Shown here piece after piece: positions 1-9,485 of a stretch of DNA of 64,000 bases (position 1 is the first letter of the stretch; every line of letters begins with the position of its first letter). The DNA lies in the NCBI RefSeq assembly GCF_001625085.1, contig NZ_BDAW01000038.1, positions 20,248 to 84,247 of the forward strand. The letters run 5' to 3'. Under the pieces are notes generated by a model. The model ran no database searches, was not told where the DNA came from, and was given only the letters and a program-made list of their open reading frames with translations. The position numbers were made by a program, and so were the translations under genes. This stretch comes from Nocardia acidivorans NBRC 108247 (GTDB lineage Bacteria > Actinomycetota > Actinomycetes > Mycobacteriales > Mycobacteriaceae).

Positions 1-1815
1 GGATCGAATTCCGTTGACGCCCACCGCGACCGCCGCCAGTGCCGCCACCGATCCGGCGAGCCCGGCGTACACCCCGAAGTGATGCGTCCACTTGGTGGGC
101 GTGAACATCATCAGGAACAGCGCCATGAAGATGATGCCCAGAATCCGCGCGGACGGCCCGCGCGAGGTGCCGGGAATCCGCCCGTTCTTGCGCAGCATCA
201 CCATGACGCAGACGCCCAGGCAGAGCAGCATGGCGAGAATACCGAACCGGCGGGCCAGCGATCCGTCGGGCGAGAGCATGAGCAGGGAATCCCAGCGGGT
301 GCGCTCGTCGAACCAGGCCACATTCGGCCCGATGAGCTTACGCACCCGGGTCGCCTCCATCACCGAGGCGAGTGTCTGATCGGCGAAAACGACCACCAGC
401 ACCAGGGTTCCGGCGGCCACGCCCGGTGCGAGCAGCGCGGCGTAGCGCAGCAGCGCCGAGCCGGTTCCCTTGGCCCGCTTGATGATCACCTGCAGTACCG
501 GTCGCGATCCGGCGATGAGCGCGGCGAGGCAGATGAGCCCGGTCGGCCCGGCGGCCAGCGAGAACCCCGCGATCAGCACGCCCAGCGCCGCGGGCAGCAG
601 GCGTCCGGTCGCGATGGCGCGTTCGATGGAGCACCAGGTCAGCAGCGCACCGGCGGCGATGATCGGCTCCGGTCGCAGACCGTTGTCGTACGGCATCCAC
701 GCGGCCAGGAACACCAGGCCCGCCGTCCAGACCGCGACATTGTCCCGGCGCACCCGGGAACCCAAGCGCGGCAGCACCTCCCGGCTGATCACCAGCCAGC
801 AGACCAGCCCCGCGAGCAGTGACGGCAGTCGCATCCAGGGGCTGGAGTCGCTGATCCGGGTCATCCAGACCAGCACCTCGTACGGCCAGCCGAAGGGCGC
901 TTCGGCGACGCCGAACCATCGGTAGTAGTTGGCCATGTACCCCGAAACCTTCGAGGCCCGAGCCATATTCAGGATGTAGCCGTCATCGGAGGTATTGGCC
1001 CCGATGAAATGCCACACCACCAATGTTCCGAGCACCACGCCGTCGGCGAGCCGGAAGCGCCACCAGTGCGCGGGCAGGAAGCGGCGTGGCCGCCGCCCGT
1101 CGCGGGTGTCGAGCAGATGCAGGGCGTACAGCGACAGCAGCGTGAAGAGCGTCGCGCCGATGATGGCGGCGCGCTTGAGCCAACTCGGGCTGGAGGTGAA
1201 GCGGGCGTCGATATCCGCGTGCGCCGCGCCGTCTCCCAGCTGCGCCCGGGTCAGATCGGTGAACATGCCGACCACCTGCGGCCGGGTGTCGCCGCCGACG
1301 CGGCCGAGGAACGGCGTGCCGTCCTTGCGCGTGACGCCGGTGAGCTCGACGCGCGTCTCGGCGGCATCGGAGTGCAGTACCACCGCTGCGCAGTTCTGAA
1401 TCTCCTCGACCGGGGCGGACAGCAGCGGAATGTTCCGCAGCAGCACCGAGAGCGTGCGCGTGCCCTCGGTCGCCGCGCCGCCCTCGGGCGTGGCGGTCTT
1501 CGGCGCGCTCTCCTCGATCTTGACGACCAGGCCCTTGTCCACCGCCTTCCCGGAGGCGACGGGCACGGTCGAGTACAGGGTTCCGCTCGGCAGCTCCCAC
1601 AATGCCCGGCACGGCAGGTTCACGTCCAGGCTCAGCGGGACATAGGACACCAGCGGTGCGTCGATATTCACCGAGTCGCCCTGCGGCCAGTGCACGGTGG
1701 GCCGGTCCTGCCGTACGGGCAGGATCGGTGTCAGCACCGCCAGCAGGATTCCGAGAATTCCGGATACCACGGCGAGCAGTCGGACTCGGGGAAACGCTCG
1801 GGTGTCTTCGCGCAC
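1..1815 (-). CDS. Arabinosyltransferase of the EmbA/B/C family (partial, C-terminus outside window)
   Basis: The minus-strand frame stays open from the GTG at 1815 to the window edge, giving about 605 residues of a protein normally near 1,080. An N-terminal membrane helix is followed by an extracytoplasmic domain and then many hydrophobic segments. The GT-C signature SDDGY (Asp277-Asp278) is followed by an ILNM stretch, so Met284 sits where mycobacterial Emb proteins carry the Met linked to ethambutol resistance. The family extends cell-wall arabinan from decaprenyl-phosphoryl-arabinose on the outer face of the membrane. It cannot be assigned to A, B or C from this fragment. It is separated from aftA by two plus-strand kinase genes and one GT-C gene, unlike the contiguous aftA-embCAB order of mycobacteria. 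Confidence 0.9.
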   Translation of the reverse strand, partial: MREDTRAFPRVRLLAVVSGILGILLAVLTPILPVRQDRPTVHWPQGDSVNIDAPLVSYVPLSLDVNLPCRALWELPSGTLYSTVPVASGKAVDKGLVVKIEESAPKTATPEGGAATEGTRTLSVLLRNIPLLSAPVEEIQNCAAVVLHSDAAETRVELTGVTRKDGTPFLGRVGGDTRPQVVGMFTDLTRAQLGDGAAHADIDARFTSSPSWLKRAAIIGATLFTLLSLYALHLLDTRDGRRPRRFLPAHWWRFRLADGVVLGTLVVWHFIGANTSDDGYILNMARASKVSGYMANYYRWFGVAEAPFGWPYEVLVWMTRISDSSPWMRLPSLLAGLVCWLVISREVLPRLGSRVRRDNVAVWTAGLVFLAAWMPYDNGLRPEPIIAAGALLTWCSIERAIATGRLLPAALGVLIAGFSLAAGPTGLICLAALIAGSRPVLQVIIKRAKGTGSALLRYAALLAPGVAAGTLVLVVVFADQTLASVMEATRVRKLIGPNVAWFDERTRWDSLLMLSPDGSLARRFGILAMLLCLGVCVMVMLRKNGRIPGTSRGPSARILGIIFMALFLMMFTPTKWTHHFGVYAGLAGSVAALAAVAVGVNGIRS

Positions 1816-1950
1816 GATCCCCGATGCTAGCCACCCCGGCGGGTTTCACCCGTGACCGCACCCGCGCCGAACTGAAATACTCTGTCGCCCTTTACGATGG
1901 TTGTTATCCGAACTGGGCGAGGGGCCGGGCCGGAAGAATATCGAGGGAGC

Positions 1951-3813
1951 ATGACCGAGCTGCGACCGGGCGAAGTGATCGCCGGGTATGTCGTCGCGCG
2001 GCGAATCGGTGCTGGTGGATCGGGCGTCGTCTACGCGGCGCGACATCCACGGCTGCCCAGGTTGACGGCGTTGAAGGTATTGAAACGCGATGACGTCACC
2101 CGGGCCGACGAGGTGTGGAAGCGGTTCGAGCGCGAGGCCGATATCGCCGCCCACTTCGATCATCCGAATATCGTGCAGGTGTACGACCGGGGCATCGAGC
2201 AGGAGCGCTTCTGGATCTCCATGCAGTACATCGAGGGCACCGATGCCGCTGAGCTGCGCGGGATTTCACCGGATCGGGCGTTGCGGATCGCGGAGGAGAT
2301 CGGCGGCGCGCTGGACTACGCGCACGGCAAGGGCGTCCTGCATCGCGATGTGAAACCGTCGAACATTCTGATCGCGGACTCCGACAGCGGGCGGCCGGAG
2401 CGGGCGCTGCTCACCGATTTCGGGATCGCCCGGCTGCGGGACGAGACCACCGATCTCACCCATCCCGGGCGGATCTCGGCGACCTTCGCTTTCGCCTCAC
2501 CCGAACAGGTTTCGGGCCAACCGGCCGCTCCGGCATCAGATCAGTACTCACTGGCCTGCACGCTGTTCGTCCTGCTCACCGACCAACGGCCGTTCACCGC
2601 CGACAATCTGCTCGGCTGGGTGCACGCGCACACCAGGGGAAAACCGCTACGCGTCAGCGCCGTTCGACCCGATCTGCCCGCCGCCCTGGACACGGTCTTC
2701 GCCCGCGCGCTGGCCAAGGATCCGGACGACCGCTACCCCAGCTGCCTGGAATTCGCCGAGGCCGCCACGGCGGCGTACTACTCGGATCCGGAACTGGCGG
2801 TGACGGCGCCCGCGCGTGGCGCGGCGATGGTGCGAGCACGAAAGCCACTGGCAAGGCGGCTGTTCCGCAAACCGGTGGTGCTTCCGGTGCTCGCCGCCGT
2901 CGTACTCGCGACGGGTGCGGCAGTCCTGTTGTCGAGCACCGGTTCTGAACCTAAGGTCACCGGAAACGGTTCTGTACCAGATGAATTCGTCGGCACCTGG
3001 CTCGCCACCGAGGGCCAGACCAACTATCGACTCATCGTGCAGCAGGGCCGGACCGGCGATTCCATCCTGCAGAACCGCGTTGACGGTGTGCTGCCCAATG
3101 GCGCGCCCTTCCACTGCGAGTTCGCCGCTCCGCTCGGCCAGGTGCCGTCCGGCGGCGATCGGCTGCTCATCGGCACCTCCGAGATCGTGACCGGTGAACC
3201 CGCCAATGCCTGCCGCGCCAACGGACCCACCACGCTCACCCTGCTCTCCGATGGCCGGGTGAGCCGCAAAACCGATGTGAGCGGGCTCATCACGTACACC
3301 AGCGCCGATCAGGTGGCGCGCTCCTGGGGCAGCGAATACGCCGCCATCGCACAGGCTTTCCCGAGTCTGGTCGGGCAGTTGGCGACCAATGGCAGCGCGG
3401 TGGGCTGGCAGGGCGCGAACTGTCTCGAACGCGATCCCGGCCCGGAGGACGCCGCCCCCACCCGGGGTGCGCACCGGGTGATGTGCAATGCCCAGGACTC
3501 CACCGGGCAGGTGCGCTTCGAATTCTTCGACTTCGGCACCCGCCCGGCGCAATCGGTGGGCACGCTGTTCTTCGGCGGGAATTCGCGCGCCGTCCGGGCC
3601 AGCCATCAGGATGTGGCCGGGGAGCTGACCGTCACCACCGATAAATCCGTGGATCCGGCCGCCACCACCGATACCGAGGCGCGACACGTGCTCGCCGCGG
3701 TCACCTTTCCGGACGGCGATCCGCGATCGCGTTTCGTTTTAGTGCTCCGCTGGCCGGGCCACACCGTCGATAATGAACTCAGCGACTGGCTTTCCCGAGC
3801 GCCGCTGAAGTAG
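1951..3813 (+). CDS. Receptor-type Ser/Thr protein kinase with long ectodomain
   Basis: This is a 620-residue Hanks-type kinase. The glycine loop GAGGSGVVYAA, the ALKVLK lysine, the catalytic HRDVKPSN (His131) and DFG (Asp156) are all present, so it should be active. A single membrane helix lies near residues 308-330 and the rest is extracytoplasmic. The first ectodomain begins FVGTW and has two cysteines; about 130 further residues lack PASTA repeats. The ATG at 1951 follows a GAGGGAG Shine-Dalgarno. Eight bases separate it from a second, shorter kinase with a related first ectodomain, so the pair looks like a tandem duplication. Its place inside the arabinan locus suggests envelope sensing, by analogy with PknH control of the mycobacterial emb genes (inference). 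Confidence 0.92.
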   Translation: MTELRPGEVIAGYVVARRIGAGGSGVVYAARHPRLPRLTALKVLKRDDVTRADEVWKRFEREADIAAHFDHPNIVQVYDRGIEQERFWISMQYIEGTDAAELRGISPDRALRIAEEIGGALDYAHGKGVLHRDVKPSNILIADSDSGRPERALLTDFGIARLRDETTDLTHPGRISATFAFASPEQVSGQPAAPASDQYSLACTLFVLLTDQRPFTADNLLGWVHAHTRGKPLRVSAVRPDLPAALDTVFARALAKDPDDRYPSCLEFAEAATAAYYSDPELAVTAPARGAAMVRARKPLARRLFRKPVVLPVLAAVVLATGAAVLLSSTGSEPKVTGNGSVPDEFVGTWLATEGQTNYRLIVQQGRTGDSILQNRVDGVLPNGAPFHCEFAAPLGQVPSGGDRLLIGTSEIVTGEPANACRANGPTTLTLLSDGRVSRKTDVSGLITYTSADQVARSWGSEYAAIAQAFPSLVGQLATNGSAVGWQGANCLERDPGPEDAAPTRGAHRVMCNAQDSTGQVRFEFFDFGTRPAQSVGTLFFGGNSRAVRASHQDVAGELTVTTDKSVDPAATTDTEARHVLAAVTFPDGDPRSRFVLVLRWPGHTVDNELSDWLSRAPLK

Positions 3814-3820
3814 GTGCGTC

Positions 3821-5347
3821 ATGGCTGAACTGCGACCCGGCGAGGTGATCGCCGGATACGTCATTCAGCGCAGTGTGGGGGCGGGCGGCTCCGGCACCGT
3901 TTATGCGGCCCGCCATCCCCGCCTGCCCCGGCTCGCCGCCATCAAGGTGATGGGCAATGGCGGGGTGAACGCCGACGCCGAGGCGTGGCGCCGCTTCGAA
4001 CGCGAGGCCGATATCACCGCCCGCTTCGACCATCCCAATATCGTGGCCGTCTACGACACCGGGGAGGACGCCGGGCGACTGTGGATCTCCATGCAGTACA
4101 TCGACGGCAATGACGCCGACGCCCTGCGCGCCACCCGACCCGAACGCGCCCTGCGCATCGGCAGCGGGGTGGCCTCGGCCCTGGACTACGCGCACGGCAA
4201 GGGCGTGCTGCATCGCGATGTGAAACCGTCGAATATCCTGCTCTCCCCGGCCGAGGACGGGCGGGCGGAGCGAGCGCTGTTGACGGACTTCGGGATTGCC
4301 CGGCTGCGCGATGAATCCACCCATCTCACCCGGACCGGGGATGTGGCGGCCACCTTCGCCTACGCCTCACCCGAGCAGGTCTCCGGTGCGCCGCTGGATC
4401 CGCGCACCGATCAATACTCGCTGGCCTGCACACTTTTCGTACTGCTCACCGGGCATCGGCCGTATATGGCCAGGGATCTGGCGGGCTGGGTGCTCGCACA
4501 CACCCGGATTCCGCCGCTGCGCATCACCCAGGTCCGGCCCGATCTGCCGCGGGCGCTGGACTTCGTCTTCGATCGGGCGCTGGCCAAGAATCCGGAGTAT
4601 CGCTTCGCCGGGTGCGCCGATTTCGTGGATGCCGCGTGGACCGCCCTGTCCGGACCGCCGACCGGCGATCCACTGCCGTATATCAGTGCGCCCCGGCCGA
4701 TTCCGGCGGTCGACCCCTCGCGCATGAAGACCACCGTGCGTGCCTCGGGACTCGCGCCCGCCCGTGAGCCCGATCCGGCCCCGCCACCGGCTCCGGCACG
4801 CGGTAACTCACGCCTGCTGGCCGGAGTCCTCGGCGGTGCGGTCGCGATCCTGCTCGCCGGGGGCGGATTCCTGCTGGCGTATCAACTGGAGAGCAGCGGA
4901 AGCACTTCCGGCGCACCGGTTTCGGCGATCGTTCAGCCCGCCGCCACCGGACCGTCCGGGATCTCCAGCGCACCGATACAGCAGGCCACACCACCGGCCA
5001 CCACGGCGGCGGCCGTGCCGGCCGGGTGGATCCCGGCGGGATTCCTCGGTGAATGGACCGGCAGCAGCGATCAGAACAATGACGACTATCGGCTCTCCAT
5101 CGGTCAGGGTGAGGTCAATCAGGTCGTGGAAACCTCGACGGTCTACCGCAATGGAACCCTGGTGTGCGCCTTCGACTATCGACTGATCGCGGTGTCCGCC
5201 GGCGAGGTCACCGTCGGCAATGGCGTCACCACCAGCGGCGGTGCCAACTGCCACCCGCAGGCCACCCAGGTCCTGCGCCTGACCGGCGGCCAACTGATCC
5301 GCGACCTCGATATCAGCGGTCACGTCACCTACAACCGCGTCAGCTGA
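3821..5347 (+). CDS. Receptor-type Ser/Thr protein kinase, tandem paralogue
   Basis: This 508-residue kinase is closely similar to its upstream neighbour: both start with ELRPGEVIAGYV, and HRDVKPSN falls at the same residue (131). A Pro/Ala-rich linker leads to a membrane helix near residues 332-356 and a short ectodomain (FLGEW, two cysteines, ending GHVTYNR). That ectodomain matches only the first ectodomain of the upstream kinase; the second one is absent. The 8-base gap implies one transcript. Its stop codon overlaps the stop of the convergent GT-C gene within the palindrome TCAGCTGA. Confidence 0.92.
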   Translation: MAELRPGEVIAGYVIQRSVGAGGSGTVYAARHPRLPRLAAIKVMGNGGVNADAEAWRRFEREADITARFDHPNIVAVYDTGEDAGRLWISMQYIDGNDADALRATRPERALRIGSGVASALDYAHGKGVLHRDVKPSNILLSPAEDGRAERALLTDFGIARLRDESTHLTRTGDVAATFAYASPEQVSGAPLDPRTDQYSLACTLFVLLTGHRPYMARDLAGWVLAHTRIPPLRITQVRPDLPRALDFVFDRALAKNPEYRFAGCADFVDAAWTALSGPPTGDPLPYISAPRPIPAVDPSRMKTTVRASGLAPAREPDPAPPPAPARGNSRLLAGVLGGAVAILLAGGGFLLAYQLESSGSTSGAPVSAIVQPAATGPSGISSAPIQQATPPATTAAAVPAGWIPAGFLGEWTGSSDQNNDDYRLSIGQGEVNQVVETSTVYRNGTLVCAFDYRLIAVSAGEVTVGNGVTTSGGANCHPQATQVLRLTGGQLIRDLDISGHVTYNRVS

Positions 5348-7208
5348 CCAGTCCGCGCACCTCCCAGAGCCACACGCCGTCGACGCGTCGCGCCGGGAAG
5401 CCGAGCAGCTGATCCACCGTCATCCGCAGCGCGTCGGCATTGTCGGTGGGCGGCAACACCATCACATCGGCCTGCCAGTACCGCAGATCCGCGAGTGCCT
5501 GTGCCCGCGCGGCGTCGTCGATGACCGGGACCTTGTTGTCGTGCTGCGCCTTGATCAGCAGGCTCGCGGTGGGGCGATCGTCCGGACCGTAGCGGCCCTT
5601 CTTCTCGGTGCCGGTGGGTCCGACGAAATAGCCTCCGGCGAGCGGGAATTCGAAGTCGGCGGCGGTCTGCCACTGGAGGGCGCGGGCGTCCGGAGCGGTG
5701 GGCGGGGGTGTGATCACCACCGAACCGTGCGAAACGTATTGCCGCACCGTGCCATCCGCGAAGAAGGCCGGGGTGGCCGGGCGCTGCACCACCGGCAGGA
5801 CGGTGGGGGTGAGCGGCAGCAGGGCCAGGGTCATGGCGGCGAACCAGGCCAGTGGCCGCCAGTCGGTGGCCGAGACGCGCCAATACTCCAGGGCGCGTTG
5901 GGTTCCCATGGCGAGCATGATGGCGATGGCGGGAATGGCGGCCATGGTGAACCGCGATTCCAGCACCGAATTGAGCAGCGGAACTTCCTCGAACCAGTGC
6001 CAGGGCATGGTGATTCCGGTGTCGCGCTTACCGATCAGCAGGGTGGAGCCCAGCGACAGCACCGAACCCGCCACGATCACGGTGACGGCGGCCCGCACCA
6101 CGCGTTCGCGCCACATGAACACCGCGGTCATGAGCACCAGCAGCAGGAGCGGCCAGCCGAAGTAGGAGTTCTCCTCGGTGGGATTGATCGCCACGTTCTG
6201 CCCGTGCTGGAGCACCCCGCCGAGCGATTCGGACGGGAATTGGAACAGCGCCTTGAGGTCGTTCTGCATCGGCCCGTGGTCGATGGAGCGGTAGGACTGC
6301 GGTCCGAAGAACTGCCACCACAGCGGAATCTCGGTGAGGGCCAGGGTGATTCCCGCGGCCAGCAACACCGTCGGCAGGACGGTGCGCAGCGCGAGCAGTC
6401 CGGCGCGCGGGGTGTGCAGGTAATACACGAAGGCGAAGACGGCGAAGGCGAGCGCGAAGATCAGCAGCGGCTCCTCGCCCAGTGCGATCTGCAGGGCGAC
6501 CAGCAGGCCCAGGACGAAGGCGTCGCGCAGCCGCCGCGCCCTGCGGACCTCCTCCGATGCGTGCATATGCCGGGCGACCCGGATGAGCTGGAGTGCGATG
6601 AGCGGAAGCAGGGCCAGCACGACGAAGTTCGGGTGCGCGTTGGCGTGCGAGATCATGGCGGGCGCGAAACCGCAGAACAGGCCACCCACGGCGGCGGCGA
6701 GTTTCGAGTCGACCAATTCCCGGGAGAACAGCCAGTACCAGGCGAAGGCGGTGCCGAACAGGCCGAGGGTGAGCACCAGGACGAAGGTGACGGTCGGCCC
6801 GAACAGCAGGGTGACGGGGGTGAGCGGGACGCCGACGCCGAACATGGCGGTATTGGCCATCATGTTCACGCCGTCCGGATAGTTCTGCAGGACGGTGCCG
6901 AGCGGATTCTCCAGATGCGCGATCTTGTTGGCGGTGACCGCGAAGAACCACTCCCACATGGTCTGGTCCTGACCGCTCTTGATCAGGTAGCCGCGATCGG
7001 TGTGCAGCCACTGGCCGGACAGCACCAGTACGGCGAGACCGAGGTATCCGGTGGCGACGATCAGGTCGGCGCGCGCAGCGCGCAGCCGGTGCGCGACACG
7101 CTGTCGGTGAGTGCGCTCCGGGGCAACAGTTTTCGGTACTGTTCGGTCTAGAACCGCTACCGCGGCTCGGTCCGCGATAGTCCGGTCGGTATCCCACCCC
7201 TGTGCCAC
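5340..7208 (-). CDS. Polytopic membrane protein, GT-C glycosyltransferase-like
   Basis: This 622-residue protein has about a dozen hydrophobic segments and a soluble C-terminal part, an architecture typical of GT-C enzymes that use polyprenyl-phosphate sugars. I do not recognise a named family. The GTG at 7208 is chosen because an AAGAGGAG ribosome-binding site lies 7 bases upstream; an in-frame ATG at 7283 would place coding sequence across the DnaA-box-like cluster. Its position next to aftA and an emb gene suggests a role in arabinan or lipoarabinomannan-like polymer assembly (inference). Confidence 0.75.
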   Translation of the reverse strand: MAQGWDTDRTIADRAAVAVLDRTVPKTVAPERTHRQRVAHRLRAARADLIVATGYLGLAVLVLSGQWLHTDRGYLIKSGQDQTMWEWFFAVTANKIAHLENPLGTVLQNYPDGVNMMANTAMFGVGVPLTPVTLLFGPTVTFVLVLTLGLFGTAFAWYWLFSRELVDSKLAAAVGGLFCGFAPAMISHANAHPNFVVLALLPLIALQLIRVARHMHASEEVRRARRLRDAFVLGLLVALQIALGEEPLLIFALAFAVFAFVYYLHTPRAGLLALRTVLPTVLLAAGITLALTEIPLWWQFFGPQSYRSIDHGPMQNDLKALFQFPSESLGGVLQHGQNVAINPTEENSYFGWPLLLLVLMTAVFMWRERVVRAAVTVIVAGSVLSLGSTLLIGKRDTGITMPWHWFEEVPLLNSVLESRFTMAAIPAIAIMLAMGTQRALEYWRVSATDWRPLAWFAAMTLALLPLTPTVLPVVQRPATPAFFADGTVRQYVSHGSVVITPPPTAPDARALQWQTAADFEFPLAGGYFVGPTGTEKKGRYGPDDRPTASLLIKAQHDNKVPVIDDAARAQALADLRYWQADVMVLPPTDNADALRMTVDQLLGFPARRVDGVWLWEVRGLVS

Positions 7209-7286
7209 GCGATAACTCCTCTTGCCTTCACAATCAGCGGCCCACGCTACCGGGTAGCGCTGAGATTGTGCTGGCAAGTGCATGAG

Positions 7287-7340
7287 TTATCCACAGAAAA
7301 GGGTGTTCATCCACAGGTTTCGGGGCACTTCTGTGCATAA
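7287..7340. promoter_or_regulatory. Cluster of three DnaA-box-like 9-mers
   Basis: TTATCCACA lies at 7287-7295 (plus), TCATCCACA at 7307-7315 (plus), and TGTGCATAA at 7332-7340 reads TTATGCACA on the minus strand. The first is a perfect E. coli-type DnaA box and one base from the actinobacterial TTGTCCACA; the other two deviate by one base from it. The first two are exactly 20 bp apart. They lie 79-132 bp upstream of the GT-C start. Binding by DnaA is an inference. Confidence 0.5.
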
Positions 7341-7349
7341 GTGACGCTT

Positions 7350-7410
7350 GTCTCGAGTCCGAATCGAGACATAGCCGTGGGCCGCATCACAATGCACAGC
7401 CCACGGCTAT
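7350..7410. terminator. Two adjacent hairpins downstream of aftA
   Basis: A 7-bp stem GTCTCGA/TCGAGAC (7350-7370) is followed by a perfect 12-bp stem ATAGCCGTGGGC/GCCCACGGCTAT (7371-7382 with 7399-7410). The second begins 6 bases beyond the aftA stop, which suits a terminator on the minus strand, although no long U-tract follows. Confidence 0.6.
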
Positions 7411-7415
7411 AACGC

Positions 7416-9392
7416 TCAGGGGTGCACCACAACCAGGGTGAACGGCCCGATATCGGTAGCCCGGAAGTGCCCGTCCTCGAACAGTGATGCCGGGAACGTC
7501 ACCGTATAGCGCTTCACATTCGGATCATTCGGATACACGTCCTCGGAGAGGCGCAGCGTGTACTGGTCCCCGGAGCGCCGGAACAGGAACGCGTCGGGGG
7601 CGCGCCAGGGGGAGTGCGCCAGCGCGTCCAGCAACTCCCGCGGTGTCTTCAGCCGGCTCCACCGCTTGATCTCCGCGGACCGCGCCGCGAAATCGGCGAG
7701 CGGATTCGCGTAATGCGAAGTGAGCGCCTGGAATCCGTAGTACGGGTAGATCGCCAGGAAGGTGGTGTCCGCGGTCAGCACCACACTCTGATCCCGCGGC
7801 CGCCCGGTCTGCTCCAGCAGCGCGGCATCGATCGCCCGGTAATGCGAGACCGCCGAGGGCTGGCGCCTATCGGCCCGCTCCCCATTGCCGTCGGTATCGG
7901 TGTACGCGGTGGTGATCTCATTGGCCAGCACATGCGGAATCTGCTGACTGAACGCGATCGCCCCGATCACCGCGATCACCCCCGCCGCCAACCGCATTCG
8001 CGACGGCTCGTTCAACACCTGGTAGACCGCCCGCGCTCCCTCCACGAACCCGAACGCACCCGCCGCCGCGAGCAGGGCGTACAGGATCGGCTCCAGCCGG
8101 AAGGAGAGCATTGTGGTCCCGGCGGCGGTGGCCGTCATGGACAGCAGGCACCAGAGATAGATGGCGATCACGCCGATGGCCAAAGTCTGTGCGCGCCGCG
8201 AACTCCCGACCCGCAGCACCAGCCACACCGTGCCGAGCAGGCAGAACACGCCGGGCAGCGAGAATTCGAACATGGGCAGCGGCAATTGCGACCCGCCATC
8301 GGGCAGGTAATGGAAGGCGGTGCCGGACTTGGGGATGGTGCCGCCGAGCATTTTCAACAGGAACGGGAACCAGACGGTCAGCGCCAGCAGGCCCGCGATG
8401 ACGCCCGCGACGATGAGCCGCAGCAGAATCGGCCACACCGTTCGCCAGCGTCCGGGCACCGCGGCCCCGGCGTTCGCCCGATGCCGTTGCGCCCGTACCG
8501 CTTTACCGCGCTCACGCAGCGCGAGGGCGGCGGCGACCACGGCCATGAGGCAGACCGCGAAGACCGCCACGCCGAAATAGAGCGTGTAGAGCATGGCCGC
8601 CACACCCAGGAAGAGCCCGGTCCCCAGCACCGCGCCCCAGCCACCGGCGGTCGCGGCGGCGGGTTCTCCGGGTCGGTACAGCGCACCCCAGGCCAGCACC
8701 AGCGCGGGCGCGAACAGTAGGACCAGCGGCGCGCTGTATGCCTCGGGCGACCCGTAGGCCAGCGTGACGGCGGTGGTGGCGGCCGCCACGGCGACGGCCC
8801 AATCGGCGCGAATCAGCTTGGACCACAGCACAACCGCGATCACCGCCGTGACCGCGAGCCCGATGATGGCGAACGGCTTGAACGCCTCCCACCCGGCCAT
8901 CCCGGTCAGATTCGCGAATCGTCCTCCGACCCAGAACCATCCGCCCGGATAGAACGGCGGCAGGTCGATGTAGTTCATATCGTGCAGCGCCGAACTGTCG
9001 GTCAACCGCGTCAAATACTGCGTCCGAAACTCCTGATCCACGGAGATCCCGAACAGATACAGCTTGGTAGCCGCCAGCGGCATCCCCAGCGTGACCGTCA
9101 CGAACCCCGAAATCCCCACCCAGGAAAGCAGTTTCGCCAGCGCCGGCCACCTGCCCATCCGCACCAGCACAATCGCCCCCACCAGCAAGGCCAGCGCGAC
9201 CACCTGCCCCACGGTCGTCAATGCCCGAGTCACATGGGAGGAATTGAACGCGGGCCACTGCACCGTCCCGAAGGCCGCCAGCCCCACCCCGGCGACCGCC
9301 GCCGCGACCACGGCCGCCAGCACGCCCTCCCCGAGCGCACCCCCGGCCCGCCGCACCAGCACTGCCCCCCGGCCGCCCGCTTCCTCGCTCAT
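7416..9392 (-). CDS. aftA: Galactan 5-O-arabinofuranosyltransferase AftA
   Basis: AftA adds the first arabinofuranose residues to galactan from decaprenyl-phosphoryl-arabinose on the outer membrane face. The 658-residue protein has the family layout: an N-terminal multi-helix GT-C region with the loop segment GISVDQEFRTQ and the conserved NYIDLPPFYPGGWFW, and a soluble C-terminal domain. Length agrees with the mycobacterial protein (about 640). ATG 9392 is preceded by GGAG; an in-frame GTG at 9398 is the alternative. A 14-bp terminator separates it from dprE2, so it probably has its own promoter. Confidence 0.93.
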   Translation of the reverse strand: MSEEAGGRGAVLVRRAGGALGEGVLAAVVAAAVAGVGLAAFGTVQWPAFNSSHVTRALTTVGQVVALALLVGAIVLVRMGRWPALAKLLSWVGISGFVTVTLGMPLAATKLYLFGISVDQEFRTQYLTRLTDSSALHDMNYIDLPPFYPGGWFWVGGRFANLTGMAGWEAFKPFAIIGLAVTAVIAVVLWSKLIRADWAVAVAAATTAVTLAYGSPEAYSAPLVLLFAPALVLAWGALYRPGEPAAATAGGWGAVLGTGLFLGVAAMLYTLYFGVAVFAVCLMAVVAAALALRERGKAVRAQRHRANAGAAVPGRWRTVWPILLRLIVAGVIAGLLALTVWFPFLLKMLGGTIPKSGTAFHYLPDGGSQLPLPMFEFSLPGVFCLLGTVWLVLRVGSSRRAQTLAIGVIAIYLWCLLSMTATAAGTTMLSFRLEPILYALLAAAGAFGFVEGARAVYQVLNEPSRMRLAAGVIAVIGAIAFSQQIPHVLANEITTAYTDTDGNGERADRRQPSAVSHYRAIDAALLEQTGRPRDQSVVLTADTTFLAIYPYYGFQALTSHYANPLADFAARSAEIKRWSRLKTPRELLDALAHSPWRAPDAFLFRRSGDQYTLRLSEDVYPNDPNVKRYTVTFPASLFEDGHFRATDIGPFTLVVVHP

Positions 9393-9485
9393 TCCCACTC
9401 CGCCTCCGGGTTCGCTTGCATGGACCAGGTCACCCTAACCAGCGGCGCGTGCCGGCATCGGTCGCGGCCCACGTGTCGAATGACA

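Noticed and set aside
5541..7151. Plus-strand open frame of 536 codons opposite the GT-C gene
   Set aside because: Translation is low-complexity, rich in Gly, Gln, His and Arg, with no hydrophobic pattern or motif; it mirrors the codon bias of the minus-strand membrane protein gene.
7209..7283. Upstream ATG start for the GT-C gene at 7283
   Set aside because: The extra 25 residues look non-coding and the ribosome-binding site is placed for GTG 7208.
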